Shown here in pieces: positions 1 through 7,174 of a stretch of DNA of 15,000 nucleotides. The first letter of the stretch is position 1. The number at the start of each line of letters is the position of its first letter. The stretch covers positions 770,001-785,000 of the forward strand of contig WPIO01000108.1 of the NCBI GenBank assembly GCA_009760855.2, written 5' to 3'. The DNA is from Cristatella mucedo (Eukaryota > Bryozoa > Phylactolaemata > Cristatellidae). The notes beneath the pieces were generated by a model that was given only the letters and a program-made list of their open reading frames with translations, was not told the origin of the DNA and made no database searches. A program made the position numbers and the translations under genes.

Positions 1-39
1 CAAGTAAAATTAAACGTAAGGATTCGAAGTAATCGACCA

Positions 40-300
40 GAGCGGACCGGTGGTGCGACCAGAGGCCTGGAGTGTTAAACTAGTCGAGAATGGTAGGCCT
101 GAGACGAGAATGAAGGGAAGTGAAGGTGAAGGACGGAAGCCCCGAAGTCAATATGCTGCTTGATAGGCAGCAAGTGGTGAGCAGGAGTACCCCGTGTGGC
201 AGTTGTGATGCTCGCCATACATAAGACTGCTTGCCGAGTTTAAAAACCAACCTTTCAGTGATTGCACTGGCCGGAAGACCCATAAACAGTGAGCAACATA
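40..300 (-). mobile_element. Degenerate LINE family A fragment (RT C-terminal part)
   Basis: This is a decayed piece of a non-LTR retrotransposon in minus orientation. DNA around 144-225 aligns with the copy near 12360-12450: both share the 'gaagtca' start, 'gcttga', and the stretch around 'gtggca.tg.gacgctc'. The minus-strand translation has an N-S-A...E...C-H pattern like the intact NSAAR...CHITPLL segment of the copy at 11833-12475, but with stops and a lost HWLPV core. The limits are approximate. It lies directly left of a second family A fragment in the same orientation and covers a more 5' part of the element. Confidence 0.5.
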
Positions 301-344
301 ATTCTATTAACAGTAGGGAAGTCACGAATGCATGGATCAGCTTT

Positions 345-915
345 TAATAATAATGATGCATTTTAATAGGGCCCTCAGAGAGAGAACTCAAATCTCTTCC
401 TAGGCACTTTACATTTGCTGCAAAGGAAGCATGATCGAATGGTTAGTGATAGCATGCTCAATGACAACAAGCATAACATGGTTAGAGGTGACATGCAAAG
501 GAGGTCAGCATGCAAATATGGTTAGTGGCAGCATGTGCAGTGTCAGCACGCATAAGCACACAAAGGGCGAATCACACGGACCTACTAAATGCTGCGATAA
601 ATGGATGCATTTTTAGCTTCCTTTTAAATGTGGTCAAGTCAGGGGATGTCATGATGCCAGTCGGAAGTGAGTTCCAGACTTTGGGAGCATGCGAACTAAA
701 GGCACGGTCTCCAAATATTTGAAGTTCGTACGAGGTATAGCAAACAATTTGACTTCGAAAAGCAGATGGTACGCCTGGTGGGGGAGTAGATCAGATAGGT
801 AGGCTAAAGCCAAAGAATGAGGAACTAAAACTGAGTGACATTGACCTTGAAGTCGATGCGTTGCATGACTGGGAGCCAGTGCAGGTCGGCAAGAAGTGGT
901 GCGATGCGGCAAAGG
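345..915 (-). mobile_element. LINE family A, 5'-truncated 3' end
   Basis: Remnant of an L2/CR1-like non-LTR retrotransposon reading on the minus strand. The right part encodes the end of the reverse-transcriptase ORF: a broken reading frame contains ALAYLSDLLPHQ and IPRTNFKYLE, matching APAYLSDILTHQ and IRRTNIKSFGD in the copy at 11833-12475. The left end is the element's 3' end, with the 'aggcactttacatttgctgcaaagg' region and an ATT-type tail at 345-360. Frameshifts and stops make it non-coding. It lies in the presumed first intron of the MAP2K5 homologue, in the same orientation as that gene. Confidence 0.85.
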
Positions 916-1077
916 ACGAAAAAGAATGTGAATGTGGCTCGAGCCAAAAAGTGACCTTCAGTGCTGTGACCTTATGGAAGCAAGCACGATTTGTTTTCAA
1001 CGTTACCTACACGATAGCGACACAGATTTCAATTAGGAGCTGCTCTATGTGCTCAGCATCTAGCAACGTCTGTACAA
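916..1077. other. Unassigned intronic DNA
   Basis: Single-copy-looking sequence between the LINE fragment and the pyrimidine-rich tract. I see no coding potential, RNA gene or repeat. Its left part may be a further, unrecognisable extension of the LINE fragment. Confidence 0.4.
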
Positions 1078-1228
1078 CGTTCTCTCTACCCCTACCTCTT
1101 CCCGTCGTATCTCTCTGCTTCTCTCCCTGTCTCTGTGCCTCTGCATTTCATTCTCTGTCTGTCTGTCTGTCTCTGTCTCCCTGTCTCTGTCTCTCTCTCT
1201 GTGTCTCTGTCTCGCCCTGTCTCTCTAT
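1078..1228. repeat. Pyrimidine-rich TCTG/TCTC simple repeat
   Basis: Imperfect mix of TCTG, TCTC and TCCC units, including a run of TCTG at about 1155-1172. It adjoins the ATT tail of a LINE fragment on its right. On the MAP2K5 sense (minus) strand it is a purine-rich intronic tract. Confidence 0.9.
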
Positions 1229-1310
1229 AATAATAATAATAATAATATTAATAATGCACTTGATAAAGCGCCCTCAGAGAACTTAATCTCTTTCTAGGCG
1301 CTTTACATTT

Positions 1311-1311
<1 letters not shown>
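1229..1311 (-). mobile_element. LINE family A, 3'-terminal fragment
   Basis: Only the last 80 bases or so of the element are present: an AAT/ATT tail at 1229-1253, then the 3' stem-loop. This copy keeps the stem-loop intact, with outer arms AAAGCGCC and GGCGCTTT and inner arms AGAGA and TCTCT. The fragment ends where the CT microsatellite begins, so it was either severely 5'-truncated or later cut by repeat expansion. Confidence 0.88.

Positions 1312-1401
<90 letters not shown>
1312..1401. repeat. (CT)n microsatellite
   Basis: About 45 uninterrupted CT dinucleotides, continuing into an imperfect TCTG/TCTC tract to about 1475. It is intronic relative to the MAP2K5 homologue and ends about 85 bases from its splice donor. 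The length in the assembly may be unreliable. Confidence 0.97.
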
Positions 1402-1404
<3 letters not shown>

Positions 1405-1481
1405 CACCTCTCTGTCTGTCTGTCTCTCTCTGTCTCTCCCTCACTCCTTCTCTCTCACCCTTTCCTATTCTCGACGCCTCG

Positions 1482-1491
1482 ACTCACCCTG
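1482..1491 (-). promoter_or_regulatory. 5' splice donor of MAP2K5 first coding exon
   Basis: On the minus strand the sequence reads CAGG followed by GTGAGT, with the GT at 1487-1486. The exon would end at 1488 in phase 1, splitting the Gly codon of the NTQG motif. The homology to MEK5 stops here: the next expected residues (VKLCDFG-like) are absent and the frame runs into low-complexity GA sequence. Confidence 0.85.
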
Positions 1492-2643
1492 GGTATTCAC
1501 GAGCATGTTCGACGGTTTGACGTCGCGGTGCATGATACTCTCCTTCCACAAGTAGAGCAAGCCTTTCACGACCATGACGCCGACGCGTCCCAACACCCCG
1601 CCGGCGGTGGGCACGCGTCCGTACCGGTCCAGCGAGCCGCCGTCCATGTACTCGGTCGCCATGCACACGTCGCCTTCTCGGAACAGCGCGCCGCAGAAGG
1701 CCACGATGTGTGGCGAGCGGCAGCGGTGCAAGATCGACAGCTCGGCGGCGATCTGGCGCCGCACCTCGGGCGACATGTCCAGCGCGACGACCTTGAGCGC
1801 GACGCGACGGCCCGTCAGCGTGTCGGCGGCTGCGTACACGGCGCCGCTCGCGCCGCGGCCCATCAGATCCGTGGCCGGATCGAAGCGGAACCGTCCACCA
1901 CCACCGCCGCCGGCCAGATCGAAGCCGCCGCCTCCGCCGCTGCTGCCATCGCTTGGCGGCTGCCAGTCCACCGCCATGTCGCTGCTGCCGCCGCTGCCGA
2001 CCGAGCCGCCGCTGCCGGTAGATGCGGCCGACGGGGCGACGGCATAAGGCAGCGGCGACGCCGAGGCGAGGCCACTGCCGGCGCTCGACGCCGACAAGCC
2101 GGCAGCGGCGTAAGGCAGTTGCTGTGGCGGCGGCGGAGAGGCGTCGGTGCTCACGCGCAGTCCGTGCCGATTTCGAATGGGAGGCACCGGCGACGCCGAC
2201 GCAGGCGACGACGACGCGGATGGAGCGGCCGCCGGCGCCGACATCTGTCGCAGAGGGCTGACGGGGAGCGGGCCGACCTGGTGCAGCTGCAGCAGCAGCT
2301 GCTGCTGCTGCTGCTGCTGAGGCATCAGCGGAAAGACGAGCAGCGGCTCGCGAAAGGCGAACGCCGTGCGATCGAACGACGCCTGCACGAATGTCTTGAT
2401 CATGGACACTGTCTCCTCGTCGTTTCGCACCGTGATGAGGTCGCCGTCGTCGTCTACGTACTGGAAGCCCCGCGCCGACGCAGCGGGCAGGTAGTGGCGG
2501 ACGGCGCCCACGATGTTGGCGAACGTCAGCTGACGCTGCGCGTCGGTAACGCGCAGCGTGGCGGCGGCGGGCAGCTCGCGGTAGCCGCCGCCGCCGCCGG
2601 GCAAGGCGTGGATCTCAACGTTGAACACGGGCAGAGCGGCCAT
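1488..2643 (-). CDS. MAP2K5: MAP2K5 (MEK5) homologue, first coding exon, partial
   Basis: Dual-specificity MAP kinase kinase that, in known animals, phosphorylates ERK5 downstream of MEKK2/3, which it binds through PB1 domains. The exon encodes 385 residues plus one base. The chosen start, M1 at 2643, sits in a full Kozak context (GCCGCCATGG) just before the PB1 domain; the frame is open upstream to 2889 without homology. PB1 spans about residues 5-105, with the acidic OPCA motif YVDDDGDLITVRNDEE at 62-77. A Gln/Ser/Ala/Gly-rich linker follows (Q7 at 109-115) and contains NRHGLRVST (158-166), like the NIHGLKVNT segment of vertebrate MEK5. The kinase has its Gly loop at 262-270, ATP-binding Lys284, alpha-C Glu301, EYMDGGSLD, and HRDVKPSN (His372, Asp374, Lys376, Asn379). 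The DFG motif and activation loop must be in exons left of the window. The LYLW and VNTQG motifs separate it from other MAP2Ks. Confidence 0.93.
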
Positions 2644-2810
2644 GGCGGCCAACGGAGGAGGATGAGGCGGCGGCGGCAGCAGCTGCGCTGCCGGAGCGGA
2701 AGCAGTCTGCCTCGGAAGCGGAAGCAGTCTGCTTCGGCTGCAGGCGGCTGCGCCTCGATCGCTCGCTGCCGCTCGACGACGACGGCGGCGGCCTGGCGCC
2801 AAGACGGAGT

Positions 2811-2830
2811 CCTGCAAACGAAACAACCAG
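2811..2830 (-). promoter_or_regulatory. Candidate 3' splice acceptor upstream of MAP2K5 start
   Basis: On the minus strand a T-rich stretch (TGGTTGTTTCGTTTGCAG) precedes a G at 2811. If used, a 5' UTR exon lies further right and the open frame from 2889 to 2812 is intron. The only support is a consensus match and the lack of homology upstream of M1. Confidence 0.4.
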
Positions 2831-2891
2831 CGTGCACGTTGCGTCACCGGCAGTGCGTCCTGCGAAAAGTAGGAGGAACTTGCGCGCACCT

Positions 2892-3041
2892 GCCTCTGGT
2901 AGTTTCTGGTAGTTTCTATTAGTATTAGTCGCGCGCCTGCCTCTGGTAGTGCCTCGGCATAAAGACCATGTGGGTCATAAAGACCACGTGGGTCATAGAA
3001 GTCATAAAGACCATGTGGGTGTTACGAAGGAGAGTTTTGTA
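2892..3041 (-). repeat. Duplicated LINE B tail pieces and CTGGTAGT repeats
   Basis: A patchwork region. An 18-bp unit (CATAAAGACCATGTGGGT) occurs at 2958-2975, with one change at 2976-2993, and again at 3003-3020. A fourth copy lies inside the neighbouring LINE B body at 3152-3169. The segment 3003-3041 repeats 3152-3190 nearly base for base. Short 'cctctggtagt'-type units occur at 2892-2950 and 3061-3075. This looks like a rearranged second LINE B 3' end. Confidence 0.7.
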
Positions 3042-3087
3042 CCTGGTAGTTTCATTTGGTGCCTCCGGTAGTCCCTCGGCGCTCTCT

Positions 3088-3128
3088 TGTATGTATGTAT
3101 GTATGTATGTATGTATGTATGTATGTAT
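3088..3128. repeat. (GTAT)n microsatellite, tail of LINE B
   Basis: About ten GTAT units. The opposite-strand copy of LINE B at about 11745-11757 ends with GAGATACATACATAC, so this tract is the simple-sequence 3' tail of the minus-strand element on its right, expanded here. Confidence 0.92.
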
Positions 3129-3308
3129 CTCCGTCTGTAACTACACAAAGTCATAAAGACCATGTGGGTGTTACACAGGAGAGTTTTGTATAGCGCACGC
3201 ACAGCCTATGCGGCTTTCGGTGCGCATTCGTTAGCCAACAGACTTCGTCTCACGCAACAAAGAGAAAGTGGGAAGCATAGCAGAGTCAGGAGAGCAGTTG
3301 AGGTGGTG
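3129..3308 (-). mobile_element. LINE family B, 5'-truncated 3' end (inverted copy)
   Basis: The reverse complement of this stretch matches about 11566-11745 with only a handful of differences, including the 'ctatgcttcccactttctc' and 'gcgctatacaaaactctcc' segments. It contains only the last part of the element, after the RT ORF. Homology stops at about 3308, the 5' truncation point. The near identity of the two copies implies fairly recent activity or gene conversion. Confidence 0.9.
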
Positions 3309-3897
3309 AGCTCTCTTGCCTCGACTAAAAGGCTTTCATCCGAGCGGCAGGCGACGGGCGAGCAGCAGAGACGCATGAAAAACCTTGGAAACCCCGGGTT
3401 CAAAAGCAGCATCTTATTACTGGCACTTCGTCTTACGGCGTCTGCGAGGCCTGCTGCTGCTGCCACCCCGACCTTCCTGCTGCCCTAGGCAGCTGCTGCT
3501 GGAAATTCGAGCGCCATGTTCGCAGCCAGCGGAAGGAAGGGCACTGCTCCGGAACAAACTGCTTCACAAGGCGCTGGCCGTAGCCGACCGGTCAGGGTCA
3601 ATGACCTTTGGCCGACCTCGAGCCCCGAGGCATCTGCGAAGGACCTGAATTGAGATTAAGTTCTCTTCGGGAGATGCACAAATCAATTACAAAAAATACA
3701 TTGCCGTTTCGTTCCATCCATTCTGCCATCGAAGGAAGTCTTATCACCCTGCCACAGTGGCCACCTACCAGCTCGAGCTATGCGTGCCGTTCCTCAAGAC
3801 TCGACACGGGTGCTGTTGATGAAAACCTAGTGCGAAATTTATTAGCTTTTATTTATTGATTAGCGACAAGCACGACCTCGACTTTGGCAGACGGTGT
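3309..3897. other. Intergenic DNA, no gene recognised
   Basis: No open frame here has recognisable domains. There is a CTG-rich patch (3450-3500). A 15-base sliver (3652-3666) is identical to the family A LINE 3' hairpin in plus orientation, but no tail follows. Upstream non-coding exons or the promoter of the MAP2K5 homologue could lie here, but no clear TATA box or splice pair is visible. Confidence 0.5.
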
Positions 3898-4015
3898 GAG
3901 GAGGAGGAGGAGGAGGAGGAGGAGGAGGAGGAGGAGGAGGAGGAGGAGGAGGAGGAGGAGGAGGAGGAGGAGGAGGAGGAGGAGGAGGAGGAGGAGGAGG
4001 AGGAGGAGGGGGAGG

Positions 4016-4050
<35 letters not shown>

Positions 4051-4069
4051 GAGGAGGAGGAGGAGGAGG
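3898..4069. repeat. (GAG)n trinucleotide tract
   Basis: About 170 bases of GAG/GGA repeats, interrupted near 4008-4027 by long G runs. Apparent long Glu, Arg, Ser, Leu or Pro frames on both strands are translation artefacts of the repeat. Homopurine DNA of this kind can form triplexes or G-quadruplexes, and its length is likely polymorphic. Confidence 0.97.
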
Positions 4070-4079
4070 TGATGGTGGA

Positions 4080-4181
4080 GCAGCAGCAGCAGCAGCAACT
4101 AGCAGCCAGCAGCAACTAGCAGCCAGCAGCAACTAGCAGCCAGCAGCAACTAGCAGCCAGCAGCAACTAGCAGCCAGCAGT
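4080..4181. repeat. CAG run and 17-bp minisatellite
   Basis: A short CAG run (4080-4096) leads into five tandem copies of AACTAGCAGCCAGCAGC from 4097 to 4181; the last is slightly altered. A related stretch (AGCAGCCAGCAGCAGAAGCTAG) recurs at 4441-4462, on the far side of the LINE fragment. Confidence 0.92.
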
Positions 4182-4189
4182 CAGCAGCA

Positions 4190-4440
4190 GCCAATAATAA
4201 TACTACTAACAATAATGCACTTGATAAAGCAGGCCTCAGAGAACTCTCCATCCCTTTCTAGGCGCTTTGCATATGCTGCAAAGCAAGCACGATCGAATGG
4301 TTAGTGGTAGCATGCTCAATGACAACAAGCAAGTCGGAAGTGAGTACCAGGCTTTGTAAGCATACGAACTAAAGAAAGGCACATTCTCGAAAGGATTTGA
4401 GAGCTCGTACGAGACACAGGTAAACGATTAGATTCCAAAT
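4190..4440 (-). mobile_element. LINE family A, 3' end with internal deletion
   Basis: Minus-orientation copy with an AAT-type tail at the left and the 'ctaggcgctttgcatatgctgcaaag' 3' region. Compared with the copy at 345-915, about 185 bases are missing: sequence matching up to about 474 there joins directly to sequence matching from about 657 there. The right boundary falls where minisatellite-like CAG sequence resumes. It is not coding. Confidence 0.85.
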
Positions 4441-4505
4441 AGCAGCCAGCAGCAGAAGCTAGTGTCGGCAGCCTGAACCAACACCCGTGAATATAGGCTG
4501 TCTTG

Positions 4506-4676
4506 TCTCGGATGCAAGGACAGATCTACGGATCTATCAGATCTATGGATCTATCAGATCTACGGATCTATCAGATCTAAGGATCTGACAGATCTAAGGA
4601 TCTGACAGATCTAAGGATCTGACAGATCAGTCTCGGATGCAGGGACTATGGATCTAAGGATCAGTCAGATCTATCT
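4506..4676. repeat. 17-bp AGATCT-rich minisatellite
   Basis: Six tandem 17-bp units run from 4521 to 4622. Three have the type CAGATCTACGGATCTAT and three the type CAGATCTAAGGATCTGA. Degenerate GATCTA pieces continue to about 4676. The array is flanked by a direct repeat, TCTCGGATGCA, at about 4506-4517 and 4630-4641. Each unit contains an AGATCT palindrome. Confidence 0.93.
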
Positions 4677-4814
4677 TTACACGATCTAAGGACAAGCTCG
4701 GAGCAAACGGCAGCTCCGTGAGCGTGAATGTCACACGGTCGTCACCGATCGTCGTCGTCAGCTTTTGAGTCTCGCCGTCGCTCGTCGCAAGCATTTGCCA
4801 GACATTTGTCACAG

Positions 4815-4816
4815 TA

Positions 4817-4850
<34 letters not shown>

Positions 4851-4856
4851 CATATA

Positions 4857-4908
<52 letters not shown>
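4815..4908. repeat. (TA)n microsatellite
   Basis: Nearly pure TA repeat with occasional CA/TG interruptions. It is self-complementary, so it is prone to cruciform extrusion and length change. Confidence 0.96.
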
Positions 4909-4909
<1 letters not shown>

Positions 4910-4985
4910 CACGCAGTGAGCTACTGCCCGCTAACTGCGACTGGTAGTGGTGGCGGGTGTGACCAACCGCGGTGGCTGGTCAGCC

Positions 4986-5010
4986 CCCCTCTCCCCCCCC
5001 CCCACACACA
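4986..5010. repeat. Poly-C and CA tract
   Basis: Runs of C broken by CTCT and followed by ACACACA. Low complexity with no other function visible. Confidence 0.8.
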
Positions 5011-5468
5011 GTCAACGCACAGGGTCAGCGAGGGCAAGTGGTGGCTGCAGCATGGGCGGGCGGGCGGCTACGGACGGAAGGAAGACGCTGCTGCGGCAGC
5101 GGCAGAGATAGAGAGGAGGGAGCCTGCAGGACGACGCGGGGACGCGCACCGTCGCGGCTAGGCTCGCGACGTGCGTAGCGCTGCCGAAAGGAAGCCCAGC
5201 GGCGGCAGCGGCGGCGGCGAAGCGAAGGCTGAACGACTCAGCCGCTTCGGAAGGCCGGTGTCCCGACGGGCGGGACGACGCCGCCGGATGCTCAGAGGCG
5301 GCACGAGCGTCGGCTCGAAACCGACGCCGAGCCATCGCGGCAACGGAGAGAGACGCTAGACGCCGTCCAGCAGCTTCCGAGGGACGCTCTCGCACAGCCG
5401 CCGCGCCACCGACGACGCGGCGAAGGGGACGCGGCGCGGGCGCGCGCGGCGCAGCGCTCGGGGCGGGG

Positions 5469-5519
5469 GCAGCCCGCGTCGGCGTCGGGCCCCGCGCGGG
5501 CGCCGCCGACGCGGGCTGC
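5469..5519. repeat. 16-bp perfect inverted repeat
   Basis: Arms 5469-5484 (GCAGCCCGCGTCGGCG) and 5504-5519 are exact reverse complements, separated by 19 GC-rich bases. They could form a very stable hairpin. No U-tract or gene end adjoins it. Confidence 0.85.
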
Positions 5520-6041
5520 GCGCGGGCGCCAGGCGCGCGCCGGCGCTCACCGGACGACGTCAGGAGAGGTCAACTACCAGCTCCGCGACGAATATCGCAC
5601 GCACTTCGCCGTCGCGAGACCAACGACTAACCGCCGCCGCCGGCAAGTCGCCCGCGCGAGCAATCTCCACGCGAGCCGATTGAGAAACCGAAAAAGACAA
5701 GTCCTAGCGGTCGGCTACAAACGGAGCATACGGGATTCGCTGTGCGCACGGTGGCATTCCTCGACCGAGCGCCAGCTCGCGCCCGAGAACGCTCGGTCGG
5801 CCCGGCGGCGCCCGACGCGCGAGCGAGTCGCCCCTCATTCGCCCGCCGTCGAGGAGACATCGCGAACGATCTCCGCGATGCCTAAGCGGTGCCGGCGGCG
5901 CACAGAAGCCGCGCCGAACGCGAGCGCTCGAGCGACTGGGCGTGACCGTTCGGCGGCGGCGGCGGCGGCGCGCAGGAGCGGGCGTGCGTGCGTGCGCCAG
6001 CGCCGCTTTGCGTTCGGTTTGGGCGACGAATGCGACGGTGC

Positions 6042-6090
6042 GCTCTCTCGCTCGAGCGACGCGCGTACGCGGTCGCTCGAGCGAGAGAGC
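6042..6090. repeat. 19-bp perfect inverted repeat with palindromic core
   Basis: Arms 6042-6060 (GCTCTCTCGCTCGAGCGAC) and 6072-6090 match perfectly. The spacer 6062-6071 is itself the palindrome CGCGTACGCG, so nearly the whole 49 bases can pair. A 12-bp palindrome, GCGTACGTACGC, follows at 6093-6104. Confidence 0.92.
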
Positions 6091-6650
6091 ATGCGTACGT
6101 ACGCAGGCGAGCTCGATGGCGAATTAAATGGAATGTCCTAAAGTAATGCGACCGCTGCGACAGGACGGACGTGAGAAGTACGCAGCAACGATTCCGAGCC
6201 GACTCGACGCCCCGCACGAGTGCGAAAGGAGCTGCGCGGCAGGTGGCCGCGCGTAGGAGGCGCGATAAAGCGACGCGTCGCCCGCGCGGTGGGGGGGGGG
6301 GCGGCGGCGGCGGCCAGACGGACGTCCGATATACGGACATGTGCGTGCGCTCGTTCGTCCGGCCGGCATCGCGCCGCCAGAGGAGAGGGCGATCCCTCGT
6401 CTCGTGACGTGCACACTAGCCGCGCAGCCTGCGCGCCGCGAACGCACTGCGCACACCCACGGCCGGCGGCGGCCCGTATCGCGTCATTCGCGGCGCCGCG
6501 GGGGCGAGCGCCGTTGGCTGATCGCGCCGGTGCGCGCGTAGCGGCGAGCGGTCGCATTTGGGCAGGCCATTCATTGTATAGCGCGCAATGTATGAGAGAG
6601 AGACCACTGCAAACAAGTCGCCGCCGACGCCGCCGCTACCGCCCGCGCAA

Positions 6651-6903
6651 TGTGACCTTGGGCAGACTGGCAGGCAGTAATCGATGCCTCCCCCCACCCC
6701 TTCCTGCTCCGCCCCCATCATTAGCAAGCGGTCAGCTCGTAGCCATCTGCACACCACGTCTGCGTACGTATTGGTGGATAACCTTTAAAAAGCTAAAAAC
6801 CAAAACTAGTAAAGTCCGCGCAGATCTGTGGCATTGCATACTTGGACCCTCGGGAGCCGGTAAATCGCGGCAGCGTCGTGGCCTTAGCGTCATACCTATA
6901 TTT
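6651..6903. other. Upstream region of the C/EBP gene
   Basis: GC content drops after about 6760. Visible items are a C-rich patch (6687-6720), a weak C/EBP-like half site (ATTGCATA near 6833-6840), and an isolated P-loop-like translation (6838-6867) discussed among the findings. No gene is recognised. It is likely proximal upstream promoter. Confidence 0.45.
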
Positions 6904-6957
6904 AGCCAATTACGTCAGGATATTTTTAGAGCTGACGTGAGGGACTGATTAGTATAA
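6904..6957 (+). promoter_or_regulatory. Putative C/EBP promoter: CCAAT, two CREs, TATA
   Basis: A compact cluster reads in order: AGCCAAT (6904-6910, NF-Y type), TTACGTCA (6910-6917), TGACGTGA (6933-6940) and TATAA (6953-6957). The two CRE-like octamers have centres 23 bp apart and opposite orientation. With the usual TATA spacing, transcription would start near 6980-6990, giving a leader of about 280 bases. Mammalian C/EBP-beta promoters also have two CRE-like sites close to the TATA box, so the arrangement fits the gene. Confidence 0.6.
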
Positions 6958-7051
6958 CGCCGCGTGAGAAAGTAGATAGCAGGCTTCGAACGGCTGAAGT
7001 AGTAATCAAAGGTGCGCAAAACTTTCGTTTAACATTCAAAAGCGCTAAACT

Positions 7052-7063
7052 ATGTTATACTAA
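7052..7063 (+). promoter_or_regulatory. Upstream ORF 1 of C/EBP leader
   Basis: Minimal uORF encoding MLY then TAA. It lies in the presumed 5' UTR if transcription starts near 6985. Confidence 0.4.
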
Positions 7064-7077
7064 AGTAAAGGCGCGGC

Positions 7078-7164
7078 ATGTCGCGATACAAAAAGTATCC
7101 GCTCGATAGAAGTTGGCGCAGTGATACAGCACGTCATCGGCTGCGCGCGCCCCGAGGCCGATAA
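7078..7164 (+). promoter_or_regulatory. Upstream ORF 2 of C/EBP leader
   Basis: A 28-codon uORF beginning MSRYKKYPLD and ending in TAA at 7162-7164. Its start context has G at -3 (GGCATGT), which is moderately favourable. No homology is recognised; any role would be in scanning control rather than as a peptide. Confidence 0.4.
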
Positions 7165-7174
7165 AGAAATCACC

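Larger units (their letters stand above)
5030..6650. other. CpG-rich region upstream of the C/EBP gene
   Basis: A long stretch dense in CpG and GC. Open frames on both strands are Arg/Ala/Pro-rich, overlap one another and lack domains, as expected for random GC-rich DNA. It contains strong inverted repeats at 5469-5519 and 6042-6090 and a poly-G run at about 6290-6301. It probably is an unmethylated CpG island or distal promoter of the gene starting at 7268, but this is inferred from base composition only. Confidence 0.6.

Noticed and set aside
1309-2922. 537-codon plus-strand open frame opposite the MAP2K5 exon
   Set aside because: It starts in the CT microsatellite and then mirrors the GC-rich MAP2K5 exon. 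Its translation has no domains, while the minus strand shows PB1 and kinase motifs.
3652-3666. 15-base identity to the LINE A 3' hairpin
   Set aside because: Too short, with no tail or flanking homology; kept only as a remark.
3849-4132. Open frames of poly-Ser, Leu, Pro, Glu or Arg
   Set aside because: Pure translation of the GAG tract in all frames; not genes.
4521-4622. CRISPR-like regular repeats
   Set aside because: The units are directly tandem with no spacers, and the genome is an animal's; this is a minisatellite.
5309-5325. T-arm-like hairpin (GTCGG-CTCGAAA-CCGAC, also readable on the minus strand)
   Set aside because: No matching acceptor stem, D arm or A box on either strand, so not a tRNA.
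5356-6557. Several 60-240 codon Arg/Ala-rich open frames in the CpG-rich block
   Set aside because: They overlap each other on both strands, lack domains and conserved motifs, and are expected in GC-rich DNA where stops are rare.
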